From Shewanella zhangzhouensis (GTDB lineage: Bacteria > Pseudomonadota > Gammaproteobacteria > Enterobacterales > Shewanellaceae): a stretch of DNA of 64,000 bases. The notes beneath the pieces were generated by a model. That model ran no database searches, was not told the DNA's origin, and saw only the letters and a program-made list of their open reading frames with translations. The stretch lies in contig NZ_CP080414.1 of the NCBI RefSeq assembly GCF_019457615.1, forward strand, positions 2,974,501 through 3,038,500, read 5' to 3'. Shown piece after piece: positions 41,411-50,728 of the stretch (position 1 is the first letter of the stretch; each line of letters starts with the position of its first letter). The translations under genes were made by a program, and so were the position numbers.

Positions 41411-43156
41411 ATGCGACAGTTACAGAGCCTGAAGCGCAAACTCACCATACTGTTTTACTTGATTGCTTTAATGACAGTCGGGATTGGGATTATTGCAGTT
41501 TCTCTGTCGCAGTCACTGAAATTGCAGGTGGATGCCATGGTGGCCAACGATCTGGCAGAGGTTCGTCTGGCCATGTCCCAGGTGAGGCTGGCAGAGCAAT
41601 TGCAGACGACCGTCGCCAAACTCGAAAACGTGGTCGATGACAAGGAGCGCAGCACCCTGCTAAGGGAGTTGTCGGCCCAGTGGCAGCAATTACTGACCGG
41701 CACTCAAAAACTTGGCAGCTTTCACCACAGTGACGACCAGACATCGGCGCTTGGTGAGCAGGCGATGATGCAGCAGCAGATGCTGAGCACACTGGCGCGA
41801 CTGGACGAGTTAAGCAGCCAGGCGCTGCTATCCCGATTACAGGTCGCCAACCTTATTCAGAACCTCAACGACATGCAGGCCGGTTTTGTCAAGGAATACA
41901 GAGACTACCTCGGAACTCTGGATGAACAAGCCCGGGATGCCATGGCCAAGGGCAACATTCCGGCTCTGAATACCCTGCTCGCAGACCATCGTATCAACTC
42001 GGAGTTTTTGCATCTGGGTGAACGGTTGTTTGCCACTCTGCTGCGAACCACAGAGCATATGCCCTCGATGGAGATCAATACGCTGCAGCGCCAAAGCCTG
42101 AGACTCTTGCGGGAAATGGAGCCCTTGGTAACACAGCTCAATGACAAGGAATCGGCGAACAATTGGCTGGCACAGCTGAAATATCAAATGGTCGGTACTG
42201 ACAACCTGTTTGAGCTCAGCCGCAACCAACAAAAGCGCCGCGCCGTGGCGGGGACGCATTTTGACGAGCATGCGAGTATGGCCCGCCTAAGTGCAGACTT
42301 CTTCCAGGAAGAGTTCCGTCACAGAGATGAAGACATCCGCAACGCCGGCCTGGACCTCAAGCGGGATGCCATGGCTTTTTTGGTGTTGATTGTTGTGGCC
42401 GGCATCGTATATTGCGGGCTGATTTGGCTCACCAACTGGCACTTTATTGCCAAAGGGATCATCAATCCCGTGATTGCCACCCGCAATGCCATGAACGACA
42501 TAGTCAATGAGAAGCTGGATACTGTTCTGCCCAAGGCCGACAATTTAGAGCTTCAGCAGATGGTCAGTTCACTCGAAACGCTCAAGAGCTACGCCGCTCA
42601 GGTAAAAGCCATCTCAGAAATTGACGGCCTGACCGGCATTCACAATCGGCGCTACTTTGACCTCAAGCTCGATGCCGCGCTTGCCCGTCACAGTCGGGAG
42701 CACATCCAACTCGGGCTAATCATGTTTGACCTGGATTATTTCAAGCAATTCAACGACACCTACGGCCATCTGGCCGGGGATCAATGTCTTAAAGATGTGG
42801 TAAACCGGATAAAGCAGCTATTGCCCAATGGCAGTGAAACCTTTGCCCGCTATGGCGGCGAGGAATTTGTTCTGCTACTGCAGGACTACGACTGGCGGGC
42901 CTTACGGCAGATCGCCGAAGAGATCCGTGAGAGTGTTGCCAACCTGGCCATTCCCCATCGCGGGGCCCCCGAAGGTATAGCGACTCTGAGCATGGGCATA
43001 GCACACCTGCCACAAGATCAGCAGGTTACGGCGCAGGAATTGATTGCAACCGGAGATACTGCATTGTACCGGGCAAAACGCCGTGGCAAAAACTGTTGTG
43101 AATTCATGGTTGTCAGCTCAGGCTACGAGCCCAAACCCGGTGATCCCTTGATTTAA
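41411..43156 (+). CDS. membrane diguanylate cyclase with periplasmic sensor
   Basis: A 581-aa protein. TM1 is near residues 10-32 (TILFYLIALMTVGIGIIAVS). A helical periplasmic region of about 280 residues follows. TM2 is near 318-342, then a HAMP-like linker. The GGDEF domain has an intact catalytic GGEEF near residue 482. The residues five positions before it (NGSE) do not form an RxxD site, so product inhibition by the canonical I-site is not expected. It is cotranscribed with the solute-binding protein gene. Its periplasmic helices resemble four-helix sensor modules. Confidence 0.92.
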   Translation: MRQLQSLKRKLTILFYLIALMTVGIGIIAVSLSQSLKLQVDAMVANDLAEVRLAMSQVRLAEQLQTTVAKLENVVDDKERSTLLRELSAQWQQLLTGTQKLGSFHHSDDQTSALGEQAMMQQQMLSTLARLDELSSQALLSRLQVANLIQNLNDMQAGFVKEYRDYLGTLDEQARDAMAKGNIPALNTLLADHRINSEFLHLGERLFATLLRTTEHMPSMEINTLQRQSLRLLREMEPLVTQLNDKESANNWLAQLKYQMVGTDNLFELSRNQQKRRAVAGTHFDEHASMARLSADFFQEEFRHRDEDIRNAGLDLKRDAMAFLVLIVVAGIVYCGLIWLTNWHFIAKGIINPVIATRNAMNDIVNEKLDTVLPKADNLELQQMVSSLETLKSYAAQVKAISEIDGLTGIHNRRYFDLKLDAALARHSREHIQLGLIMFDLDYFKQFNDTYGHLAGDQCLKDVVNRIKQLLPNGSETFARYGGEEFVLLLQDYDWRALRQIAEEIRESVANLAIPHRGAPEGIATLSMGIAHLPQDQQVTAQELIATGDTALYRAKRRGKNCCEFMVVSSGYEPKPGDPLI

Positions 43157-43204
43157 TTGTCACCAAACCCCATTGAGGTTAAAAGGAAATCAATTGGGAG
43201 CAAC

Positions 43205-44029
43205 ATGGCGGCACTTATCATCGTCAGTTTTCTGGGGATACTCGGTATTTACTGGATAGCCTCGGGCCCTTCCCGTCGCCACAAACGACACCAGAATCTT
43301 GCCAGGGGCGTATTTCCAGCCAGCTGGCGCGCCATACTCAAGAAACGGGTAGCCCACTACCCTTTGCTGCCGGATCACCTGCAACAGGAGCTCAGGCGAA
43401 AAATTCTGATTTTTCTCGGAGAGAAACAATTTATTGGCTGCAATGGCTTTGAAATCACCGACGAAGTCAGAGTTACCATTGCCGCTCAGGCGTGCCTGCT
43501 ACTGCTTAACCGAGACAGCGATTTCTACCCGGGCCTCAGGCAAATTCTGGTGTATCCCAACGCCTTCTATGTAAATCGCAGTGAGCGGGACGCCGCCGGC
43601 GTGGTGTGGGAGCGCCATGCCCTGCTTTCCGGTGAGTCCTGGAGCCAGGGACAGGTGTTGCTCTCATGGCACGATGTCACTGAAGACTGCCGGCACCCCT
43701 TCGATGGGTTTAACGTCATCATCCATGAGTTTGCACACCAACTGGATCAGGAAGATGGCCAGGCCGACGGCGCGCCGCCGCTGCCCAGCAGTGAACGTTA
43801 CCAAAGCTGGTCGAGCATCATGCAACGGGAATACGACCTCCTGTGCCAGGCTGCAGACGCCGCTCAGCCAAGCCTGTTCGACTATTACGGCGCCACCGCA
43901 CCTGCCGAGTTCTTTGCCGTCGTCAGCGAAACCTTTTTCACCCGGCCAGAACCCTTCGCAGCCCACCACCCAGAGCTCTATGAAGAATTTGCGCGTTTTT
44001 ACCGGTTGGATCCGGTCCAGTGGCGATGA
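43205..44029 (+). CDS. mtfA: MtfA-type zinc metallopeptidase
   Basis: A 274-aa member of the MtfA/DUF980 family. The zinc site is HEFAHQLDQEDG near residue 178, with the downstream Glu in PAEFFAVVSETFF. In E. coli MtfA binds the repressor Mlc and has aminopeptidase activity. This copy has an N-terminal hydrophobic segment (ALIIVSFLGILGIYWIASG), so it may be membrane-anchored. The ATG at 43205 has GGAG just upstream; the in-frame TTG at 43157 abuts the cyclase stop and is less likely. Confidence 0.88.
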   Translation: MAALIIVSFLGILGIYWIASGPSRRHKRHQNLARGVFPASWRAILKKRVAHYPLLPDHLQQELRRKILIFLGEKQFIGCNGFEITDEVRVTIAAQACLLLLNRDSDFYPGLRQILVYPNAFYVNRSERDAAGVVWERHALLSGESWSQGQVLLSWHDVTEDCRHPFDGFNVIIHEFAHQLDQEDGQADGAPPLPSSERYQSWSSIMQREYDLLCQAADAAQPSLFDYYGATAPAEFFAVVSETFFTRPEPFAAHHPELYEEFARFYRLDPVQWR

Positions 44030-44066
44030 TATGGTGGCAAAAACACCATAAAAACGAGATGAATCA

Positions 44067-44537
44067 ATGATAAGAAAAGCATTGTTACTGGCGGCTCTGC
44101 TTGTGAGCAGCCAGAGTATGGCAGGAGAGCATGAACAACAGCAGGCCACCCAAGTGCTCGACGCCCTGCACCAGCACGCGGCGAGCGCCAATTGGGATGC
44201 GTATTTTTCGCTGTACACTCAGGATGCGGTGTTTCTCGGCACCGACGCCAGCGAGCGCTGGGGCATGGCGGAGTTTCGCCAATATGCCAGTCCCACCAAA
44301 GGCTGGCGCTATGAGCCTCGTCGCCGCGACTTTGTGGAACACGGCGACACCATCATGTTTGATGAGCTGTTGTATAACGAAAAATACGGCCTTACCCGAG
44401 GCAGCGGCGCCCTGGTTAAAACCGCTGATGGTTGGCGGATTTTGCAATATCACCTGAGCTTTGCGGTACCCAACGATGTATCCAAAGACATCGCCAGGCA
44501 AATCATGGCGTTTGAGGCCAAATCAAAGGCTCAGTGA
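44067..44537 (+). CDS. periplasmic NTF2/SnoaL-like protein
   Basis: A 156-aa protein with a signal peptide (MIRKALLLAALLVSSQSMAG) and an NTF2-like/SnoaL_3 fold: ANWDAYFSLYTQDAVFLGTD, then KTADGWRILQYHLSF at the closing strand. Such domains can be enzymes or ligand-binding modules; nothing here fixes the role. It follows mtfA by 37 nt, possibly in the same transcript. Its 3' end overlaps the convergent HDOD gene by 7 nt. Confidence 0.8.
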   Translation: MIRKALLLAALLVSSQSMAGEHEQQQATQVLDALHQHAASANWDAYFSLYTQDAVFLGTDASERWGMAEFRQYASPTKGWRYEPRRRDFVEHGDTIMFDELLYNEKYGLTRGSGALVKTADGWRILQYHLSFAVPNDVSKDIARQIMAFEAKSKAQ

Positions 44538-45997
44538 CGCACGGCCACCGAGAAACACACATTGGCGAGTTGGGTAAAGTGGGTAAAACTGCCAAACTCA
44601 TCATCGCCAAAATTGCGGCCCGATACGCCCCTGTCAGCATAAAACAGCCCTATCACCTTGCCGTCCATTTCCAATGGTGCCAGTAAAAAGCCGCTCTTGG
44701 CCAAACGCTTGCGTAAAGGCTCATCCAGATTGAGCCGCCAGCGTGGCGAATCGGGGGAGTCGATGTTTAAGGGCTGTTTTAAATCAATCACATGACGAAA
44801 CAGATGATCGGGCTCAGTAATATCAATAACAAAGTCACGCTTGATGTTGTCAGCATTGTCGCCAAGCACAATACGGGGCTGGAGCATCTTGCGACTGGGC
44901 GACAACAGCAGCACAGCGCAACTATCCACCCCCACACCGTTTAATATCCCCTCCAGCGTGGTTTGCATCACCTGATTGATATCGGCCTTGGCCACCGCGA
45001 AACCAGTGAGCTCACGGAGCTTTTTCAGCTGTACATTCACATCCCCTTCGCGCCAACGCCCTTCATTGAGGCTTTCCTGGTTTTCCATCAAGCGATTGGG
45101 GTTTGGTAAAAACTCCACCAATACCTTGGCGCCATAGGCATCGGCCAGCTTGTGGGTCGCATTGGTACATTGAATCGCCCTGGCCTTAAAATCATCGGGT
45201 TTCAACCCCATCATTTCGGCGCCCTGACGCACCCGCTTTTCAAGCTCGGCGTGGTCGGGATAGGTCTCTGCCAGCTCCTGCACCAGCTTGTTGGCCACAA
45301 AAATGGCGCGGATTTCCGGCATCCGCTCATCGGGATTGTTGAGTGACTTGATGAGCACTTCACCAAGCCCCCAATTACGCGCCAATCCCTGAGTCAGTTG
45401 GCTGAAACTGGTCCCCAGATGTTCACGAACCTGAGAGAGCACTGCAGCTGGATCTTCGACGCCGTCAAGGGCTCTGTCCAGTTCATTGGCGAGTGGGCCC
45501 CCCATGCTCCAAAAGGCGCTTTCACCAAGGTGGTATAACAGCGCGGCAATAAAGGCTTCTTCCTGCATTTCTTCATCGTGGGCAGCAAGCATCATCCTGG
45601 CCAACATGGCCGCCTGAAATGAGCGTGCCATCAATTTCAGCAGCCTTTGATACACACCGGGAGTGAGATTTTTATTTTCCAGCAAGCTGGAGAGGAGTTT
45701 GGCGGTAATACAGATATTACGAATGGTATCAAAACCCAACACCACGGCGGCGCGGCTCACTGTCGTGACCTGGCTGATGCCCTTGTTATAGGTAGCACTG
45801 TTTGCCACACGCAGGATACGGGATGTGAGGGCATTGTCGTGCATCACGCTACGGCCCAGTATCGCCATAGAGGAGACATCATCCTTTGCCAACTTTTCCA
45901 GGGTTTTTACCGTTGAGCACAGGGCAGGCATTTCCTGCTCACTGATCCTCTTGGTCCAATAATCCACACCCTTGGGTTCGCCAACGTTGTTTTTCAA
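44531..45997 (-). CDS. HDOD-GAF signalling protein
   Basis: A 488-aa protein. The N-terminal HDOD domain (about residues 20-220) shows MPALCSTVKTLEKLA, SRILRVANSATYN and an LLYHLGE helix; HDOD lacks the metal ligands of true HD phosphohydrolases. The C-terminal GAF-like domain (about 330-488) ends in KVIGLFYADRGVSG. HDOD proteins are signal-transduction scaffolds, often tied to c-di-GMP or stress pathways. Here it sits near three diguanylate cyclases. No partner gene is adjacent. Confidence 0.85.
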   Translation of the reverse strand: MKNNVGEPKGVDYWTKRISEQEMPALCSTVKTLEKLAKDDVSSMAILGRSVMHDNALTSRILRVANSATYNKGISQVTTVSRAAVVLGFDTIRNICITAKLLSSLLENKNLTPGVYQRLLKLMARSFQAAMLARMMLAAHDEEMQEEAFIAALLYHLGESAFWSMGGPLANELDRALDGVEDPAAVLSQVREHLGTSFSQLTQGLARNWGLGEVLIKSLNNPDERMPEIRAIFVANKLVQELAETYPDHAELEKRVRQGAEMMGLKPDDFKARAIQCTNATHKLADAYGAKVLVEFLPNPNRLMENQESLNEGRWREGDVNVQLKKLRELTGFAVAKADINQVMQTTLEGILNGVGVDSCAVLLLSPSRKMLQPRIVLGDNADNIKRDFVIDITEPDHLFRHVIDLKQPLNIDSPDSPRWRLNLDEPLRKRLAKSGFLLAPLEMDGKVIGLFYADRGVSGRNFGDDEFGSFTHFTQLANVCFSVAVRH

Positions 45998-46117
45998 TGG
46001 AGGTTCACATGTGAAGAGAATGTTTTCCGATTATAGACAGGGATTTGCCGGTAAGGCGACTGCCCGGCGTCAACTTTTAACTGGCAGGTCAAATTTACGG
46101 CACCAAAAGTGGATTAT

Positions 46118-46145
46118 CAAAAAAAAGCGGCCCAAGGAAGGCCGC
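46118..46145 (-). terminator. terminator of aceBA
   Basis: GCGGCC..GGCCGC hairpin followed on the minus strand by a run of nine T residues, about 110 nt past the aceA stop. Confidence 0.85.
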
Positions 46146-46258
46146 AAAACACAAGCAACGTGGTTGAAAACAACAGCATGGGAAGTCTCACCCAGAGGGA
46201 GAGAAAAGCCCCGCACGGCACGTAGGAAACCGTGCAGGGTAAAAGGGAGCAACGACTA

Positions 46259-47578
46259 TCAGTGGAACTGTTCTTCCTCGGTGGAACCGGTGAGTGCGGT
46301 CACTGACGAGGCACCGCCCTGGATGATATTGGTCATCTTGTCGAAATAGCCGGTGCCCACTTCCTGCTGGTGTGCCACAAAGGTATATCCCTTGCTGGCG
46401 GCAGCAAACTCGGCTTCCTGAACTTTCTCCACATAGTGCTTCATGCCTTCGCCACGGGCGTAGTCGTACGCCAGGTCGAACATGTTGAACCACATATTGT
46501 GGATACCTGCCAGGGTGATGAACTGATACTTGTAACCCATGTCAGACAAGGCCTGCTGGAACTTGGCGATAGTCGCATCGTCCAGGTTCTTCTTCCAGTT
46601 GAAAGAAGGTGAGCAGTTATAGGCCAGCAGCTGATCCGGGTACTTGGCATGGATGGCCTCGGCAAAGCGACGGGCTTCTTCCAAATCTGGCTTGGCAGTT
46701 TCACACCAGATAAGGTCGGCATATGGTGCATAAGCCAGACCGCGGGCGATGGCCTGGTCCAGACCGGCACGGACACGGTAGAAACCTTCACTGGTGCGCT
46801 CACCTGTGATGAAGTCGCTGTCGTATGGGTCGCAATCCGAGGTCAGCAGATCGGCAGCATTGGCGTCGGTGCGGGCAATAACCAGGGTTTCTACCCCAGA
46901 TACGTCAGCTGCCAAGCGGGCCGCAACCAGCTTTTGTACCGCTTCCTGAGTGGGCACCAACACCTTGCCGCCCATGTGACCGCATTTCTTCACCGAAGCC
47001 AGCTGATCTTCAAAGTGCACACCGGCGGCACCGGCATCAATCATGGATTTCATCAATTCGTAAGCATTGAGTACACCACCAAAGCCGGCTTCGGCATCGG
47101 CCACGATTGGCAGGAAGTAATCAACGAATTTGTCATCTTCCGGGCCTACGCCGTTGCTCCATTGGATCTGGTCGGCGCGGCGGAATGAGTTATTGATACG
47201 GCCAACCACAGCAGGCACAGAGTTGGCGGGGTACAGCGATTGGTCCGGGTACATGGTGCCGGCCAGGTTGGCATCGGCGGCCACCTGCCAGCCAGACAAA
47301 TAGATGGCTTCAATGCCAGCCTTGGCTTGCTGTACGGCCTGACCACCGGTCAGGGCACCGAGAGAGTTTACATAACCTTTCTTGGCACCACCGTTGACCA
47401 GGTCCCACAGTTTGGCTGCACCACGCTGGGCCACAGTGTTCTCGGGCACAAATGAGCCGCGCAGTGAAACCACTTCTTCGGCAGTATAAGGACGGCGCAC
47501 ACCTTTCCAGCGTGGGTTTTCGGCCCAGTCCTTTTTCAGTGCGTCAATTTGTTCCTGGCGGCTGATGTACTTGCTCAT
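46259..47578 (-). CDS. aceA: isocitrate lyase
   Basis: A 439-aa enzyme that splits isocitrate into glyoxylate and succinate, the first step of the glyoxylate shunt. The catalytic Cys loop [17 protein letters not shown] is intact, with the SPSFNW motif near residue 320. The start at 47578 ([10 protein letters not shown]) gives the usual length; the longer open frame upstream is not supported. The gene is 78 nt downstream of aceB. No aceK follows, unlike E. coli. Confidence 0.97.
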   Translation of the reverse strand: MSKYISRQEQIDALKKDWAENPRWKGVRRPYTAEEVVSLRGSFVPENTVAQRGAAKLWDLVNGGAKKGYVNSLGALTGGQAVQQAKAGIEAIYLSGWQVAADANLAGTMYPDQSLYPANSVPAVVGRINNSFRRADQIQWSNGVGPEDDKFVDYFLPIVADAEAGFGGVLNAYELMKSMIDAGAAGVHFEDQLASVKKCGHMGGKVLVPTQEAVQKLVAARLAADVSGVETLVIARTDANAADLLTSDCDPYDSDFITGERTSEGFYRVRAGLDQAIARGLAYAPYADLIWCETAKPDLEEARRFAEAIHAKYPDQLLAYNCSPSFNWKKNLDDATIAKFQQALSDMGYKYQFITLAGIHNMWFNMFDLAYDYARGEGMKHYVEKVQEAEFAAASKGYTFVAHQQEVGTGYFDKMTNIIQGGASSVTALTGSTEEEQFH

Positions 47579-47656
47579 GGTGACTCTCCTTTGGGGTGTT
47601 AGGGTCTGCCCGCCACGCATGTGGCGGGTAAGATGTTCTATGTTTTCAGGGATTAA

Positions 47657-49288
47657 TCAGTGTTCTTGTTTGGTCAGCAGCTCGTAACCCGGCAGTGTCA
47701 GGAAGTCGACAAGCTCGTCGGCAGTCGTGATTTCCTCCAGCAGCACTGCCGCCTGGGTAAATCTGCCGTGGGTAAAGCGTTCGTTGCCCACTTCTTCTTT
47801 TACGTTGGCAAGCTCCTCCACCAGCATCTCCTTCAGCAGGGCCTTGGTCACAAGTTTGCCGTTGGACAGGTGCTTTTGATGGTGGATCCATTGCCAGATG
47901 GAGGCACGGGAGATTTCCGCCGTGGCGGCATCTTCCATCAGGCCATAAATGGGTACACAACCATTGCCACTGATCCAGGCCTCGATGTATTGCAGCGCAA
48001 TGCGAATATTGAGTCGCATACCGTGCTCGGTGCGCTCACCCTCGCAGGGTGCCAGCAGCTCGCTGGCCAAAATCGGGGCATCCACATCGCGGGTGATGTG
48101 CAGCTGATTGCAGTGGTCATCACCTATAAATTGGTTAAACACTGCCATCGCCGTTTGTGCCAGACCGGGATGGGCTACCCAGGTGCCGTCATGGCCGTTA
48201 CGGGCCTCCAGCTCCTTGTCTTTGCATACCCGCTCAAGTACCAGGCGGTTAGCTTCGGCATCTTTGGCTGGAATGAAAGCCGCCATACCGCCCATCGCAA
48301 GGGCTCCCCGCTTGTGGCAGGTTTTAATCAGCAGGCGCGAATAGGCACTGAGGAACGGCTTATCCATGGTGACCTGCTGTCTGTCGGGCAACACGCGATC
48401 ACTGTGGTGTTTTAAGGTTTTGATATAGCTGAAGATGTAATCCCATCGGCCACAGTTGAGCGCCACTATGTTGGAGCGCAGCTCATAAAGGATTTCGTCC
48501 ATCTCAAACACAGCCGGCAGGGTTTCTATCAAACAGGTACACTTGATGGTGCCCGGCTCGAGGCAGAAGCGCTCTTCGGTAAAGGCAAATACCTTGGCCC
48601 ACCAACGCGCTTCAAGATGGCTCTCCAGCTTGGGGATATAAAAGTACGGTCCGCTGCCTTTGCTCAGCAACTGACGGTAGTTGTGGTAGAAGTAGAAGCA
48701 GAAATCAAACAGGGCTCCCGGGATAGATTGACCGTTAAACTCAACGTGTTTTTCTTTGAGGTGTAAGCCGCGCACCCTGGCAATCAGTACCGCTGGGTTA
48801 TCGTTCAAGCGATATTCTTTACCGGTGTCTGGCGCTGTGTACTCTATGGTGCCACGCACCGCGTCGCGCAGGTTGATTTGCCCCTGCACTACCTTTTCCC
48901 AGCTGGGTGCCAACGAATCCTCAAAGTCGGCCATAAAGACTTTCACGTCAGCATTCAGGGCGTTGATGATCATCTTGCGATCCACGGGACCTGTGATTTC
49001 CACCCGGCGATCCCGCAAATCGGTGGGTATGCCTCGAATGGTCCACTTGCCATCCCGAATAGCGCGGGTTTCAGGCAGAAAATCCGGCAACTCACCTTTA
49101 TCAATGCGAACCTGACGTTCTTTACGCTTCGCCAGTAAGACATCCACGTCGCCTGCAAATCTGGCACACAGGGACTCAAGCAGCGACATTGCTCCTTCAG
49201 TAAAGACTTCTTCCTGACCCTGGATTTGATGACCCGCCAGCTTGAGCCCGGTCAGTGTCTGTGGCTGCTCCATAATTTGCTCTGTCAT
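47657..49288 (-). CDS. aceB: malate synthase A
   Basis: A 543-aa enzyme condensing glyoxylate with acetyl-CoA to malate. Family blocks include MADFEDSLAPSWEKVVQGQI, LIETLPAVFEMDEILYELR, ALNCGRWDYIFSYIKTLK and the C-terminal catalytic Asp in IYGLMEDAATAEISR. It is the first gene of aceBA. A FadR-type palindrome lies 190 nt upstream, which would link the shunt to fatty-acid use. Confidence 0.97.
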   Translation of the reverse strand: MTEQIMEQPQTLTGLKLAGHQIQGQEEVFTEGAMSLLESLCARFAGDVDVLLAKRKERQVRIDKGELPDFLPETRAIRDGKWTIRGIPTDLRDRRVEITGPVDRKMIINALNADVKVFMADFEDSLAPSWEKVVQGQINLRDAVRGTIEYTAPDTGKEYRLNDNPAVLIARVRGLHLKEKHVEFNGQSIPGALFDFCFYFYHNYRQLLSKGSGPYFYIPKLESHLEARWWAKVFAFTEERFCLEPGTIKCTCLIETLPAVFEMDEILYELRSNIVALNCGRWDYIFSYIKTLKHHSDRVLPDRQQVTMDKPFLSAYSRLLIKTCHKRGALAMGGMAAFIPAKDAEANRLVLERVCKDKELEARNGHDGTWVAHPGLAQTAMAVFNQFIGDDHCNQLHITRDVDAPILASELLAPCEGERTEHGMRLNIRIALQYIEAWISGNGCVPIYGLMEDAATAEISRASIWQWIHHQKHLSNGKLVTKALLKEMLVEELANVKEEVGNERFTHGRFTQAAVLLEEITTADELVDFLTLPGYELLTKQEH

Positions 49289-49477
49289 GGTGTTATCCCC
49301 GATTGTCGGTTTCCCCGCGGCTTGCGGATTGTATATTGCGTATTTTCACGCCATTACAAGCCAGCAAAAACCGTCAAATGTTCGTTTCAGACCAAAAACT
49401 AGCGATAAACATTTGTAATTGCAACAGTCGAAAAGTCGTACAAACGAAGAAATTGCGAGCAAGATCTCACGAAAAAA

Positions 49478-49490
49478 TTGGTCAGACCAA
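49478..49490. promoter_or_regulatory. FadR-type operator upstream of aceB
   Basis: TTGGTCAGACCAA contains the FadR core TGGTC-N-GACC exactly and is a palindrome. FadR controls fatty-acid metabolism genes in gammaproteobacteria; the glyoxylate shunt is needed for growth on fatty acids. It is 190 nt from the aceB start. Motif-based only; no transcription start is known. Confidence 0.5.
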
Positions 49491-50542
49491 ACAGGAAAAA
49501 CCAATATAAATATTTGTTATTTAACTTATTTTTCTATGACAATTTATTATCACTCAAAACTTGTGTGAAATTTGTCTTACCAACATACCAATACACAAAC
49601 AAAGTAATTTATTAGGTAATATACTTACATGCCGTAAATTATTTAATACATTAAAATCCGCATTTGACTTTGGTCGTAACATCCAGAATCGTTTCGTGCT
49701 GCCCTCGACGTAAGCTTGCATAACTCTTTATTTACAACAACTTAATTAAGGTCGACAAAAAGACAAAGTTAAACGCTTGTTTTAATTTCACCTTTACGTA
49801 AACGTAATAAAACAAACAAGGAGAGTGCCGGGGTTTAATACTTGCGTCGCCAGATCAACAAGCCCGCAACAATTGGTTTAATCATGAAAAAATTCAAAAT
49901 TTTTAAATTTTTTTGCAAAAAATCATCTGATGAACACCACAAATGCCGTTTACCGCCCCGTTGAGGTTCAGAGCCAAGCCCAAGAGCGGGTAACAGTTTG
50001 ACCGCAACGAAAATGGAAGATGACTCGATTGAACGGCTTGATGTGCATTAAGAGCGCCGAAACAGCAGCCCTTCCCCCCATCGCGGCCGCCGTCTCAGGC
50101 AGACGATATTGATTGTGCACTTCGATGGGAGTCAGGCGCAGCTAACCCAGCCCCGCCAGAGTCCTGATTTTACACATCACTGTTATCGTCCCCCTTGAAG
50201 CACTAAAAGCACAGCCACGGATAATCGTGAGCTGCACAGGTCTTTACCGGTGCGAGTTATTCTGTATCCAGCCCATTGGTAGTCCTCACCGGATGAAAAA
50301 AGACAAACACGATGAGGCTTCGGCCGGAATGGTGGGGATGTGTGAGGCGCTGGATGTAAGATGTCCTGGATGTAAGAGGTGCTTGAGCTTGATGCATGAG
50401 AGACTTGATGTAAGAGAGGATGAACGTCAGAAAGGCATTGGCCAGCTGCATGCCATATCAGCACATCTGCCGGAAGATTAGTGGGATGCCGGGATGGGAT
50501 GGCATCAGCGTGCAGGCCCAGCGTATTTGTCAGACGATTAGT

Positions 50543-50590
50543 GCAGAAACAGCAGAAACAGCAGAAACAGCAGAAACAGCAGAAACAGCA
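50543..50590. repeat. 9-bp tandem repeat (GCAGAAACA)n
   Basis: Five exact head-to-tail copies of GCAGAAACA (50543-50587) followed by a partial copy. The unit is a multiple of three, so frames are preserved; one plus-strand frame reads AET repeats. It lies downstream of the TPR-GGDEF gene. Such arrays vary in copy number by slipped-strand mispairing. Confidence 0.9.
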
Positions 50591-50728
50591 AGCATCAATA
50601 TCGATACATCAACTACCAGCGCGCTACTTTAAAGATAGGCCTCTCATTGAATGTTAAGCCGCGCCAGCAAATCAAAACCGCATAAGAGGTTTGCTGATGA
50701 GTGGTTAGCCGCTACGGCTATCTCTATC

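Larger units (their letters stand above)
49289..50728. other. 1.4-kb gene-poor spacer upstream of aceB
   Basis: No convincing gene is seen. The first 600 nt are AT-rich and hold the FadR-type palindrome and presumably the aceB promoter. The second half is GC-mixed with short repeats: three copies of GATGTAAGA (50353, 50369, 50407) and a 9-bp tandem array at 50543-50590. Short open frames exist on both strands but have no family-like sequence. Confidence 0.6.

Noticed and set aside
49884..49964. 26-codon ORF with a Lys/Phe-rich start upstream of aceB
   Set aside because: It sits in low-complexity A/T runs and has no convincing ribosome-binding site or terminator. It is more likely chance.
50183..50632. 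overlapping small ORFs on both strands between aceB and the cyclase gene
   Set aside because: They are built on the short repeats, lack ribosome-binding sites and show no family-like sequence.
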